The notes under the pieces: generated by a model
Databases searched by the model: none
What the model was told of the DNA's origin: nothing
What the model saw: the letters and a program-made list of their open reading frames with translations, nothing else
Source: Terrihabitans soli
Lineage (GTDB): Bacteria > Pseudomonadota > Alphaproteobacteria > Rhizobiales > Methylopilaceae
Direction of reading: 5' to 3'
DNA: 64,000 bases
Assembly (NCBI RefSeq): GCF_014191545.1
Contig: NZ_AP023361.1
Location: forward strand, 1,144,501 to 1,208,500
Shown here: piece by piece, positions 8,100 through 17,155 of the stretch
Layout of the letters: every line of letters starts with the position of its first letter
How positions within the stretch are numbered: position 1 is the stretch's first letter
Program-made: the position numbers and the translations under genes

Positions 8100-8966
8100 T
8101 CAGAATTTGCTTTCAAAGGCGATGATTTGATCCGTGAGTTCGTCGGCGGATAGAGCTTTGCCGAGTAAGAGAAGTCTGCCCATATATGCCATGGCATGAA
8201 TCATACCGCCGTGCGCCGCCTCTCGTTGTACGTTTGAGAATGGCTCACGTCTCGCCTTCTCATACGCCGCGATGAACGCTCGCGCGGTATCCAGGTCAAA
8301 GTTGATCGCCAGCCGCTCGCTTCCTCCGGAGAAAACCACGGAAGAATACCCGACAATGTGAGCCTCCGAGCCAATAGTCAGCGATTCGAAATCGTATATC
8401 GCGCTGACCCTGGCCTTTTCGAATCTCAGGTTACGGGCTTTGAAGTCTCCGTGCATGATGGCCCAGTCTTCGGCTGAATTAACCGTGAAGGCCCACTTCT
8501 CAAGTAATTCCATCAAACGCTGAGGCATGCCTGAGGTGGGGCAAACAGCCATCTGCCCGAGACCCTGATAGGGCGCACCGTTCATTTTTTGCCGAAGCGT
8601 GTGTAGTGCGGACGCGACAGCCGCGAGATGTTCGGGCGTTTCGCAGCTGTGAGGGACTCCCGGCGCGAAGTGCTCATGAACAACGATTATGCGATCGTCA
8701 TCCAATAGTTCCGGACCCGCGAGCAGGCGGGCGCAGGGTACGCCCATTCCGCGCAAGCCCTCCTGTATGCGATAGGCCGCGGCGAGGTGGGCAAGACTCT
8801 TTTCGGAGCGGGGGGTAGCTTTCGCCACGATGCGCCGTCCGTCCTTAAGCGTCAGATTGTGGATTTGAAAGCGCTGCTGAGAGGAAGAAATTTCAGATTT
8901 GAGGGCCTTTGAGCAATATTTCCAGACCAACTGCTCCAGCGTGAAGTCGGGTTTGGGGTCGGCCAT
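8100..8966 (-). CDS. Aminoglycoside-phosphotransferase-like kinase
   Basis: A 288-aa protein of the APH/choline-kinase fold. The catalytic loop HGDFKARNLRF and the metal-binding segment YDFESL are both present, so it should be an active small-molecule kinase. The DNA is visibly less GC-rich than its neighbours, and the gene lies directly downstream of tRNA-Gln on the same strand, which hints at acquisition. A distant paralogue sits at 16103-17152. The substrate (antibiotic, sugar, amino alcohol) cannot be told; resistance should not be assumed. Confidence 0.8.
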   Translation of the reverse strand: MADPKPDFTLEQLVWKYCSKALKSEISSSQQRFQIHNLTLKDGRRIVAKATPRSEKSLAHLAAAYRIQEGLRGMGVPCARLLAGPELLDDDRIIVVHEHFAPGVPHSCETPEHLAAVASALHTLRQKMNGAPYQGLGQMAVCPTSGMPQRLMELLEKWAFTVNSAEDWAIMHGDFKARNLRFEKARVSAIYDFESLTIGSEAHIVGYSSVVFSGGSERLAINFDLDTARAFIAAYEKARREPFSNVQREAAHGGMIHAMAYMGRLLLLGKALSADELTDQIIAFESKF

Positions 8967-8989
8967 CTACCTGACCTATAAAGTAAAAA

Positions 8990-9063
8990 TGGCTGGGGAA
9001 CTAGGATTCGAACCTAGATTAACGGAGTCAGAGTCCGCTGTTCTACCGTTGAACTATTCCCCA
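8990..9063 (-). tRNA. tRNA-Gln (anticodon CTG)
   Basis: Minus-strand tRNA of 74 bases including an encoded CCA (8992-8990). The acceptor stem TGGGGAA/TTCCCCA is perfect, the discriminator is G, the T-arm carries GGTTCGAATCC, and the anticodon loop CTCTGAC gives CTG, which reads CAG (Gln). The acceptor stem starting with T is usual for tRNA-Gln. Confidence 0.95.
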
Positions 9064-9236
9064 ACGGGGCGGGGCAATTGGCCTGCCGCTCAAGAGCCTG
9101 CGGACATAAACGGCGCACCTCCGATTGGCAAGGTCTTCCGGGCGGAAGGTTTTTGGGGATGCGATGGCACTGGCGCCAAGGTTCCGAAACGCCGGCGCCT
9201 TGACGCTCTTGGCCTTCGTGCGTAGTCCACGCGGCG

Positions 9237-9992
9237 ATGCCCGCCCGTGTTCTCGTATTTCAATCCTGCGCTCCGGTCCATCCGCGATGGATCGACCAAT
9301 GCATGGAGACCGCCCGATCCTGGGCGGAAGGCAGAAAATATGACTATCGCGTGCTGGGCGATGAACTGTTCCGCGGCATTCCGGAAGTGGTCGCCCAAAA
9401 AGCTGCGAGCAAATTACCGCTGACGGATATCGGACGGCTGCTGTGGTCGCGCCGGTTCCTTGCCGAAGGTGAGCACGACTGCGTCATCTGGGTCGACGCG
9501 GATGTGCTTGTGTTCGATCCGGACAACTTCAAGATCGATGTGTCGCGGCCCGAATTGGTGTGCCGTGAAGTCAGCGTGCTTACGAAGGATGGAGGTATCG
9601 TCGTCGAACGGTCCTATAATCCCACCGTTCTGTCATTCCGCCGCGACAGCGCTCTCTTGCCCCGCTGGATCTCGGCGTGCGAGGGCGTCACCCAGCGTCT
9701 TCCGAAATTGCCGAACGAAGCGTTCGGCCGCCCGCTGCTTGAGGCTCTGGCCAAGACGCAGGAACTGAAGTGCATCGAGAGCGTCGCCCACAACACGCTC
9801 GATATTACATCCGACATCATCAAGGGTCAGCGGCAGAACATCCGGCGCCTGGTCCAGAAGGCCAAAGACCCGTTCGGGGCGGCCAATCTCAGCGGCCACT
9901 TTCCCCTAGAAGAGGACGTGTTCGATCAGGTCGTCGAGCGTCTCCTGGCTGATGGCGCACAGATCATGTCCGGCAAGCCGGCGCCCAAGTAG
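9237..9992 (+). CDS. Glycosyltransferase-like protein with DxD motif
   Basis: A 251-aa soluble protein with the look of a nucleotide-sugar transferase: an N-terminal strand (ARVLVFQSCAP), then VIWVDADVLVFDPD, where D87-A-D89 is a classic DxD metal/nucleotide-sugar site. No signal peptide or membrane segment. No glycan cluster is nearby; the neighbours are tRNA-Gln and an RND pump. The start codon lacks a clear ribosome-binding site. The specific family and acceptor are unknown to me. Confidence 0.65.
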   Translation: MPARVLVFQSCAPVHPRWIDQCMETARSWAEGRKYDYRVLGDELFRGIPEVVAQKAASKLPLTDIGRLLWSRRFLAEGEHDCVIWVDADVLVFDPDNFKIDVSRPELVCREVSVLTKDGGIVVERSYNPTVLSFRRDSALLPRWISACEGVTQRLPKLPNEAFGRPLLEALAKTQELKCIESVAHNTLDITSDIIKGQRQNIRRLVQKAKDPFGAANLSGHFPLEEDVFDQVVERLLADGAQIMSGKPAPK

Positions 9993-10087
9993 AGCGGCCC
10001 GTACAAGCGTCATTTTTCGCGTAGAAGCGGAGAAGATCTTTCCCTGCTCCGGGATGGTGTAGGCTACGCCCCGTATAGACCATTGAT

Positions 10088-10140
10088 ATTGCTTGCAATT
10101 TACTGTGACGCATAGTCCTGTCGAAGATGTGTTCGGACAG
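10088..10140. promoter_or_regulatory. Two dyads upstream of RND efflux operon
   Basis: A perfect inverted repeat ATTGC-TT-GCAAT (10088-10099) and a second, imperfect one, CTGTCGAA (10118-10125) facing TTCGGACAG (10132-10140), lie in the AT-richer region before the efflux genes. Either could be an operator. No regulator gene adjoins the operon, so this is a positional guess. Confidence 0.35.
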
Positions 10141-10226
10141 ACGCACATTTTCAATAAAGCTTGGGATATAAGCAGTTTGGGCGGGGGGAAGGCCGGCTAT
10201 TGCCCGGTCTTAGAGAGAAGACGAAC

Positions 10227-11357
10227 GTGAAGCGTAATTCGTTGATTGCCGTGGCAGCCTTGGTGCTCGTCGCAGCCGGGGCATATGCCTTTATGTCCGG
10301 ATCATCCGAGGGCGAAAATGGCTCCTCGGTCGTCGCCTCGGTAAAGACCGACGGTAGCGGGGCGGCACAAGCCGCAGCGCCTGCCGCGACCGAGGGCAAG
10401 AAGCGCCCGCCGCCGGTTGAGGTCGCCAAGGCCCGGACGTCCGAAGCCTCGATCCAGCTGGAATCCGTCGGCACACTCGCTTCAGATGAATCGGTCGCGA
10501 TCGCTGCTGAAGTCGTCGGGCGCATCTCCTCGATCAATTTCAAGGAAGGCGAGCCGGTCAAAGCGGACTCCGTCCTTGTGACGCTCGACAATCTCCTGTC
10601 CAGCGCCGATCTCGCTTTCGCCGACGCCAATCTTAAACTCGCCGAGAGCAATTTCGAACGCGCGACGACGCTGTCGAAGACAGGTGCGGGTACGGCGCGT
10701 AATCGCGACGAGGCCCAGGCGGCTCTCGATACCGCGCGCGCCGCTTATGAACTCGCGCGCGTGCGCCGCGACAAAACGGAAATCCGCGCGCCGTTCGACG
10801 GCATTGTCGGTCTGCGGGCGATATCGGTCGGCGCTTACGCGCAGGTCGGCCAGACACTCGTCAATCTCGAGAAGATCGACACGCTGAAGCTCGATTTTCG
10901 TCTGCCGGAAATTAATCTGCGCGATGTGAAGGTCGGCCAGACGGTCGACATCGTGGTCGACGCCTATCCCGACCGCAAATTCCAAGGCGAAGTCTACGCC
11001 ATCGATCCTTTGGTCGATGCCAATGGGCGCGCGCTGAAGATCCGTGCGCGGCTGGCAAATCCCAACGGAGAGCTTCGGCCGGGCCTCTTTGCCCGCGTCC
11101 GCCTGATCGGCGCCTCGCGCGGACAGGTCGTTATCATTCCGGAAGGCGCGATCGTGCCGCGCGGCACCGACACCGTCGTCTTCACCGTGACCGATGGCAA
11201 AGCCAAGGAATCGAAAGTCCGCCTCGGCCGCCGGGCCGATGGCGAGGTCGAGATCCTCGAAGGCCTTGCCGCCGATGCCACCGTCGTGACCGCCGGCCAG
11301 GCGCGGGTGAAAAACGGCCAGCCTGTCGAAATCGTCCAGCCGCAACAGCCGAGCTAA
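10227..11357 (+). CDS. RND efflux periplasmic adaptor
   Basis: Membrane-fusion protein of the HlyD/MdtA type (376 aa). It begins with an N-terminal membrane anchor (SLIAVAALVLVAAGAYAFM), then a linker, a lipoyl half-motif (AAEVVGRISSINFKEGEPV), an alpha-hairpin, the second lipoyl half (ETRAP-like TEIRAPFDGIVGLRAIS) and beta-barrel segments. The GTG at 10227 is preferred because AGAGAGAAG precedes it; a TTG at 10161 keeps the frame open but has no such site. It links the inner-membrane pump encoded 6 bases downstream to an outer-membrane channel, whose gene is not in the window. Confidence 0.92.
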   Translation: MKRNSLIAVAALVLVAAGAYAFMSGSSEGENGSSVVASVKTDGSGAAQAAAPAATEGKKRPPPVEVAKARTSEASIQLESVGTLASDESVAIAAEVVGRISSINFKEGEPVKADSVLVTLDNLLSSADLAFADANLKLAESNFERATTLSKTGAGTARNRDEAQAALDTARAAYELARVRRDKTEIRAPFDGIVGLRAISVGAYAQVGQTLVNLEKIDTLKLDFRLPEINLRDVKVGQTVDIVVDAYPDRKFQGEVYAIDPLVDANGRALKIRARLANPNGELRPGLFARVRLIGASRGQVVIIPEGAIVPRGTDTVVFTVTDGKAKESKVRLGRRADGEVEILEGLAADATVVTAGQARVKNGQPVEIVQPQQPS

Positions 11358-11363
11358 ACGAAG

Positions 11364-14300
11364 ATGCGCATTTCGGAGACCTGTATTAAACGGCCGGTCT
11401 TCGCGACCGTTCTCAGCCTCATTCTGGTGCTGGTCGGCATCGTCTCCTACGACCGTCTCTCGGTCCGCGAATATCCGAACATCGATGAGCCGGTTGTCTC
11501 GGTGCGCACCAATTATTCGGGCGCCTCTGCCGAAATCATCGAATCGCAGGTCACGCAGATTCTCGAAGGCTCGATCGCCGGCATTGCCGGCATCGACGTC
11601 ATCGACAGTTCGAGCCGCACCGAAAGCTCGCGCATTACGGTGCGCTTTAATTTCGACGTCGATCCGGACGTTGCGGCGTCCGATGTGCGTGACCGCGTGT
11701 CTCGCGTCCGCGGCGATCTGCCGGACGAGATCGATGAGCCGGAAGTCTCCAAGGTCGAAGCCGACGCGCAGCCGGTTCTCTTCCTGTCCTTCACCAGCGA
11801 AAAAGCCAGCCCGCTCGACATCACCGACTATATCGACCGCTTCATCGTCGACCGCCTGAAGAATCTGACGGGCGTTGCCGAAGTGAACATTTATGGCGAG
11901 CGGCGCTACGCGATGCGCATCTGGGTCGATCGCTCGCGCCTTGCCGCCTACAACGTCACCGTTCAGGACGTTGAAAACGCGCTGCGGGCGCAGAATGTCG
12001 AAATTCCGTCCGGCCGCATTGAAAGCGTTGACCGCGAATTCAACGTCCTCTCGCGCACCGGCCTCAGAACGCCAGAGCAGTTCTCGAACATCGTCATCAA
12101 GAATGCCGACGGCTATCAGGTGAAGCTGCGCGATGTGGCGCGCATCGAGCTCGGCGCGCGCGATGAGCGCCGCACCAGCCGTTTTGACGGCCGCAACGCG
12201 ATTTCGGTCGGCGTCGTTAAACAGGCGACGGCCAATCCGCTCGATGTGTCCAACGCCGTCCGCACTGTGTTGCCGGAGCTGCAGAAGAGCCTTCCCGAAG
12301 GCATGCGGGCCGAGCAGGGCTATAACAGCGCCGTCTTCGTCGAGCGCTCGATCTCCTCGGTGTTTCACACCATCGCTGAAGCGATCCTGCTCGTCGTTCT
12401 GGTGATCTTCTTCTTCCTGCGCAGCTTCCGCGCCTCGATCATCCCGATCGTCACCATTCCCGTCGCGCTGATCACGAGCTTTGCGATCATGTTCGCCATG
12501 GGCTTCACGATCAATACGCTGACGCTCTTGGCCATGGTGCTCGCCATCGGCCTTGTCGTCGACGACGCCATCGTCGTGCTCGAAAACATCTACCGGCATG
12601 TCGAAGACGGGATGAAACCGTTTCAGGCCGCCATCAAAGGCGCCAACGAGATCGGCTTTGCCGTCGTCGCCATGACGATCACTCTGGCCGCCGTCTACGC
12701 GCCGATCGCCTTCGCACAAGGCCGCACCGGCAAGCTCTTCCTCGAATTCGCACTGACGCTTGCCGGCGCGGTGATCGTGTCGGGTTTCGTCGCGCTAACG
12801 CTGACGCCGATGATGTGTTCGAAACTGCTCAAGACCCATGTGAAGCACGGCAAACTCTTCCTGGCGCTGGAAGCCTGGTTCGACTGGTTCATTGACGGCT
12901 ACCGGCATCTGCTCGGCCGCGCGCTGAAGGCGAGGGGGCTTATCGTCGTCCTCGGCCTCGTCGTCGCCTGCATGAGCGTCTTCTTCTTCTCGCAGCTCTC
13001 GTCGGAGACAGCGCCTGTCGAAGATCGCGGCGTCGTGCGCGTGTTCGGCCGCGGGCCGGAGGGCGCGACCGTCACCTATACGCTGCGCTATGCGCTGCAG
13101 GCCGAGAAAGCGGTGCAGGGCACCAAGGACATGCGATCCTTCCTGATCAATTCCGGCGTCCCCGAATCGACGAACATGGCCGGCTTCGTGCTGCTCAACG
13201 ATTGGGACGCGCGTTCCCGCAAGCAGCAGGAGATCACCAAGGAGCTTCAGACCAAGCTCGGCCGCATCGCCGGCGTGAACGCTTTTGCGTCCAACCCGCC
13301 ATCGCTCGGCCAATCGGGCGGTTTCGGTTCGAAGCCCGTGAACTTCGTCATCCAAAGCTCTGCTGATTATACGGAATTGCGCACCATCGCCGACAACTTG
13401 GTCGATAAACTGCAAAGCAATCCGACGGTCGAAGATGTCGAAAGCGATCTCGTGCTCACCAAGCCCGAGCTGCAGGTTTCGCTCAATCGCGACAAGATCG
13501 CCGATATGGGGCTCGATGTTGCCGTCGCGGGCCGCACCCTCGAATCGCTTCTCGGCGGCCGCCAGGTCACGCGATTCGAACGCGAAGGCGAGCAGTACGA
13601 CGTCGTCGTCCAGCTCGACGCCAAGGAACGGACATCGCCGGCAACGCTCGACACGATCTATCTGCGCGCGCCGAACGGCGAGATGGTGCAGCTCTCGAAT
13701 GTCGTGCAGGTCAAAGAATCGATCGCGCCGCGCGAATTGAAACGTTTCAACCAGATGCGCGCCGCAACGATCACCGCAAACGTTGCGCCCGGTTACACGC
13801 TGGGCGATGCGCTGGCGGCCATCGAGCAGGTCGCGGCCGAAACGCTGCCCGCCGGAACGCAGACCGATTACGGCGGCCAGAGCCGCGAATTCCGCACCTC
13901 AAGCCAATCGATTGCACTCGTCTTCGTGCTCGCGATTCTGTTTATCTATCTTGTGCTTGCGGCGCAGTTTGAAAGTTTCATCGACCCGTTCATCATTTTG
14001 CTGACGGTGCCCTTGTCGATGACCGGCGCGCTCGCCGCGCTGTGGCTAACCGGCGGCACGCTCAACGTCTATTCGCAGATCGGCCTCGTCACACTTGTCG
14101 GCCTGATCACCAAGCACGGCATTCTGATCGTCGAATTCGCCAATCAGAAGCGCGAGGCGGGCGCCTCCGCCATGGAGGCGGCCATCGAATCGGCCGTTCT
14201 GCGGCTGCGCCCGATTCTCATGACAACAGGCGCCATGGTCTTCGGCGCCATGCCTTTGGCCTTTGCAGAGGGCGCCGGCGCCGAAAGCCGCCACCAGATC

Positions 14301-14438
14301 GGCTGGGTCATCGTCGGTGGGGTGAGTCTCGGGACGATTCTCACCCTTTTCGTTGTTCCCACAGTCTATTCCCTCGTGGCCGGCCGTCATAAAGCCGCCC
14401 ACCGCGAGGGTGCCGCCCACACCCAGCCTGCCGAATAG
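11364..14438 (+). CDS. RND multidrug efflux permease (HAE-1/AcrB type)
   Basis: A 1024-aa proton-driven inner-membrane pump of full AcrB-family length. TM1 follows ISETCIKRPVFATVLSLIL; the conserved GLVVDDAIVVLENIYRHVEDG carries the paired aspartates of the proton relay in TM4; a second membrane bundle begins near residue 850 and ends with the TM10 region LITKHGILIVEFANQ. Two large periplasmic loops are present. Substrates cannot be inferred. The protein makes a tripartite pump with the adaptor just upstream. Confidence 0.95.
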   Translation: MRISETCIKRPVFATVLSLILVLVGIVSYDRLSVREYPNIDEPVVSVRTNYSGASAEIIESQVTQILEGSIAGIAGIDVIDSSSRTESSRITVRFNFDVDPDVAASDVRDRVSRVRGDLPDEIDEPEVSKVEADAQPVLFLSFTSEKASPLDITDYIDRFIVDRLKNLTGVAEVNIYGERRYAMRIWVDRSRLAAYNVTVQDVENALRAQNVEIPSGRIESVDREFNVLSRTGLRTPEQFSNIVIKNADGYQVKLRDVARIELGARDERRTSRFDGRNAISVGVVKQATANPLDVSNAVRTVLPELQKSLPEGMRAEQGYNSAVFVERSISSVFHTIAEAILLVVLVIFFFLRSFRASIIPIVTIPVALITSFAIMFAMGFTINTLTLLAMVLAIGLVVDDAIVVLENIYRHVEDGMKPFQAAIKGANEIGFAVVAMTITLAAVYAPIAFAQGRTGKLFLEFALTLAGAVIVSGFVALTLTPMMCSKLLKTHVKHGKLFLALEAWFDWFIDGYRHLLGRALKARGLIVVLGLVVACMSVFFFSQLSSETAPVEDRGVVRVFGRGPEGATVTYTLRYALQAEKAVQGTKDMRSFLINSGVPESTNMAGFVLLNDWDARSRKQQEITKELQTKLGRIAGVNAFASNPPSLGQSGGFGSKPVNFVIQSSADYTELRTIADNLVDKLQSNPTVEDVESDLVLTKPELQVSLNRDKIADMGLDVAVAGRTLESLLGGRQVTRFEREGEQYDVVVQLDAKERTSPATLDTIYLRAPNGEMVQLSNVVQVKESIAPRELKRFNQMRAATITANVAPGYTLGDALAAIEQVAAETLPAGTQTDYGGQSREFRTSSQSIALVFVLAILFIYLVLAAQFESFIDPFIILLTVPLSMTGALAALWLTGGTLNVYSQIGLVTLVGLITKHGILIVEFANQKREAGASAMEAAIESAVLRLRPILMTTGAMVFGAMPLAFAEGAGAESRHQIGWVIVGGVSLGTILTLFVVPTVYSLVAGRHKAAHREGAAHTQPAE

Positions 14439-14776
14439 CGGCCATATTTTTCCACAGCCCGCTTCTGTAGAGAGCGGGCGGCCGGCAGGGCAAAATCGCC
14501 TGATTCTTCAGGGGTTCTTAGGCTTTATAAACGGGTGGTATCCACGCCCGTGACATCGCTGCAACACCCTTTCCCAAATGAGGCATCGAGGTGGCGGAAT
14601 TGGTTGCCCGACGCGAAGCGATGGTTGATGTTCTCACCACGACGAAGGGGTTCGCCCCGGGTCGTCTCGTCTAGTTCGCCTGAGGCTTGCTGGGTGGGAT
14701 ACGGGGGGAACGGTCGGGGTCCACTGAGACGGAGCCGATCTTCCCTGAGGGTCTCGAAAACTTTGGAGGACAAAAT
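14439..14776. other. 338-base porin leader region, with hairpin and tRNA-Leu-like 15-mer
   Basis: No gene seen. It starts with a hairpin, GCCCGCT (14457-14463) pairing with AGCGGGC (14473-14479), which may end the RND transcript although no T-run follows. At 14590-14604 stands GGTGGCGGAATTGGT, identical to the D-arm region of bacterial tRNA-Leu, but the rest does not fold as a tRNA. The stretch presumably holds the porin promoter and a long leader, ending in the ribosome site GGAGG shortly before the ATG. Confidence 0.5.
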
Positions 14777-15994
14777 ATGAAGACGGTGAAAAGCCTTCTT
14801 CTCGGTTCCGCGGCGGGTTTCGTCGCGCTCACCGGGGCACAGGCCGCCGACCTTCCGCTCGCCGAACCGGTCGAGTACGTGAAGGTCTGCTCGACTTACG
14901 GCGAGGGTTTCTTCTACATCCCGGGCACCGACACCTGCTTGCAGATCTCGGGTCGCGTCCGCGTTGAAGGTTACATCTCCTTCTACGACAGCGACACGGG
15001 TCTCGCTGGCTCTGCTGAAGAGAACGACTTCGAAACGCGCGCTCGTGGCGTGATCGGTCTCGACGCCCGTACCGAAACCGAATGGGGCACGCTCCGTTCG
15101 TACATCGAGTACGAAGCGAACAGCGACTCGGAAGAGTACAACTATGACGACGCCGGTTTCGAAGTCGAAAACGTCGCTTCGTTCATCCAGTTCGCCGGCA
15201 TCACGGCTGGTAAGGCTCCGTCGTTCTACGACTACGCCGAAACCTCGACCTGGGCCGACTTCTGGTCGTCGGAAGACGTCTGGACCGTTGCCTACACCGC
15301 TTCGTTCGGTTCGGGCTTCTCGGCCACGATCGGCATCGAAGACAAGTACTATCGCGCCAATCCGTATGGTTACACGGTCGGCAGCGATAGCTTCGGCCTC
15401 GACCAGGTGTGGCCGAACGTGATCGCCGCTCTGCGCGTCGATCAGGCTTGGGGTTCTGCCCAGCTTTCGGCCGCCGTCCAGGATAACCAGGGCGATACCG
15501 AAGACTACACCACCTTCTATCCGGACGTTGAAGACGAACTCGGCTGGGGCGTTCAGCTCGGTGCCAAGTTCAACCTCCCGATCGCTGAAGAAGGTTCGTA
15601 CTTCTTGATCCAGGGTGCTTACTCGGAAGGCGCGCTGTCCTACGCCGGTGGCGAAGAGGACTTCACGGACTTCTCGCCGGGCATCTCTGATCAGTCGTTC
15701 AACGCGGCTGGTGATCTCGAAAACAACACCCTGCTCTCGGTCGGTGCCAGCGTTGGCATCCAGGCTTCGGAAACCGTGGCTCTCGCCCTCACCGGCGCGT
15801 ACTACGACTATGACTCCGCGGCTCCGGGCGATGCCGGTGACTTCGACGGCTTCCTCGTTGAAGGCAACGTGGTGTGGACCCCGGTCGATAACCTCGACCT
15901 CGGCCTCTACGCGATCTACGGCAGCTTCGAAGATGAAGCTGACACCGAGTTCGAAGACCTCCGCGTCATCACTCGCCTGCAGCGCGACTTCTAA
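14777..15994 (+). CDS. Major outer-membrane porin (Porin_2 family)
   Basis: A 405-aa trimeric beta-barrel porin of the Rhizobiales Porin_2 type (compare Brucella Omp2). The signal peptide MKTVKSLLLGSAAGFVALTGAQA is followed by the diagnostic start ADLPLAEPVEYVKVCSTYG, a two-cysteine loop (GFFYIPGTDTCLQISGRVRVE) and alternating amphipathic strands ending in an aromatic residue (LQRDF). Acidic residues are unusually frequent in the loops, suggesting a cation-preferring pore. The ATG at 14777 has GGAGGAC upstream. Codon choice is strongly biased and a strong terminator follows, both typical of a very highly expressed gene. Confidence 0.95.
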   Translation: MKTVKSLLLGSAAGFVALTGAQAADLPLAEPVEYVKVCSTYGEGFFYIPGTDTCLQISGRVRVEGYISFYDSDTGLAGSAEENDFETRARGVIGLDARTETEWGTLRSYIEYEANSDSEEYNYDDAGFEVENVASFIQFAGITAGKAPSFYDYAETSTWADFWSSEDVWTVAYTASFGSGFSATIGIEDKYYRANPYGYTVGSDSFGLDQVWPNVIAALRVDQAWGSAQLSAAVQDNQGDTEDYTTFYPDVEDELGWGVQLGAKFNLPIAEEGSYFLIQGAYSEGALSYAGGEEDFTDFSPGISDQSFNAAGDLENNTLLSVGASVGIQASETVALALTGAYYDYDSAAPGDAGDFDGFLVEGNVVWTPVDNLDLGLYAIYGSFEDEADTEFEDLRVITRLQRDF

Positions 15995-16053
15995 TCTGAG
16001 TTTGGTCTGAGCCCGGGCAACTGGGCTCAACCTCTCGGATGAGAGTTAACAGA

Positions 16054-16085
16054 CCCCGGCGGGCAACCGCCGGGGTTTTGTTTTT
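16054..16085 (+). terminator. Rho-independent terminator after porin
   Basis: A nine-pair GC stem, CCCCGGCGG with CCGCCGGGG, closes a four-base loop and is followed by TTTTGTTTTT. A textbook intrinsic terminator for the porin transcript. Confidence 0.93.
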
Positions 16086-16102
16086 AAAAGCAATCCATCA
16101 AA

Positions 16103-17152
16103 ATGTTGCCCATGGCCGTTCTGGAAGCGCTGCGGGAGAGTGTCGACAAGGCGTCAGACTCAGCCTTCGGCGAAAACAAGCGTGCCGTACTGTTCGGTAC
16201 GGTCGATAGCCAGGACGCCGCCGGCCAGATTGATCGTTTTGTCGCCCGTACGCTGGCGACACGCATCACCGAAGTCCTGTTCCTCAAAATGGCTTCCGCC
16301 TGTGCGGCGGGCCTGAAGCTCTCCGACGGGCGCAGCGTTTTTCTGAAGATCCATGCGGGCGAGCTTGATCTCGATCAGCTTCATGCCGTTCACGACGCGC
16401 AGGGTTTTCTGCGTGAAAGAGGCATCCCGGCCGCGCGTCTCGTCCTCCCCGCAACCGAGTTCGGCAACGGCAAGTTCGCAACGGTGCATGCTTTTCGATC
16501 CCGTGGAGACCGGGCGCGGGCCTATCATCGCGGCACGATCGAGGGCGCGGCCGCCATGCTCGCGCGAATCGTCGAGGGCGGACGGGCTTTTCCTCTGCGG
16601 TCTTCAATTCCGGATATGTTCGCGGCCGGAACAAGTCCTCTCAAGGCCCGCGCGCCGGGAATCGCCGAGCCGCCGCCATTGCCGCCGGCCGAACGCGCAT
16701 CGGCCGTTCTGGAAAAAGTGAAGCTTCACGGGCAGGCGATCTCGGGAGACAGGGTAATCGCGCACGATGATTACGCGTCGCGCAATCTTCGCTTCTCGGA
16801 TGGCGAGGTTTCCTCGGTCTTCGATTTCGAAGCATTGCGCGGTGGCGTGGAGCCGGTTCTTGTCGGGCGTGCTTCTATCCAGTTTATCAACGAGCCGAGT
16901 GGCGTGCGGGATCCGGCGGCAGCTGCGGTGAAGTTCGTGCGGGCCTATGAAAATAGCGCGCGCCGTATGTTCGAGGGAGAGGCTGCGGCCGCGCTGGATG
17001 CCGGCGTTGCGCTTTCGGTCGCGCAATTTTGCCGTTCGCTGGTGCGTTCGGATGGGGCACGCGACGAAGACGCGCCGAAAATATTTGCGAATTTCATGGA
17101 GCGGTTCCGCGCGACGCTCGGACGCGAATACCCCAAAAACCCCTTTATTTAA
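16103..17152 (+). CDS. Phosphotransferase-like kinase, paralogue of the 8.1-kb gene
   Basis: A 349-aa APH-fold protein. The catalytic loop reads AHDDYASRNLRF (HxDxxxxN retained, with the usual Gly replaced by Asp), and the metal segment is FDFEAL. The same RNLRF...FDFE pattern is found in the kinase at 8100-8966, so the two are distant paralogues. It follows the porin terminator directly, so it must have its own promoter in the short gap or rely on read-through. Substrate unknown. Confidence 0.75.
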   Translation: MLPMAVLEALRESVDKASDSAFGENKRAVLFGTVDSQDAAGQIDRFVARTLATRITEVLFLKMASACAAGLKLSDGRSVFLKIHAGELDLDQLHAVHDAQGFLRERGIPAARLVLPATEFGNGKFATVHAFRSRGDRARAYHRGTIEGAAAMLARIVEGGRAFPLRSSIPDMFAAGTSPLKARAPGIAEPPPLPPAERASAVLEKVKLHGQAISGDRVIAHDDYASRNLRFSDGEVSSVFDFEALRGGVEPVLVGRASIQFINEPSGVRDPAAAAVKFVRAYENSARRMFEGEAAAALDAGVALSVAQFCRSLVRSDGARDEDAPKIFANFMERFRATLGREYPKNPFI

Positions 17153-17155
17153 GGC

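Noticed and set aside
8100-9063. Possible integrated element at tRNA-Gln
   Set aside because: The AT-richer kinase next to the tRNA suggested insertion, but no repeat of the tRNA 3' end and no integrase was found near the distal edge.
10482-12719. 745-codon antisense frame across the RND adaptor and pump
   Set aside because: Opposite a clear RND operon; residues are almost all D/R/H/A/V/G as expected from the reverse of biased codons.
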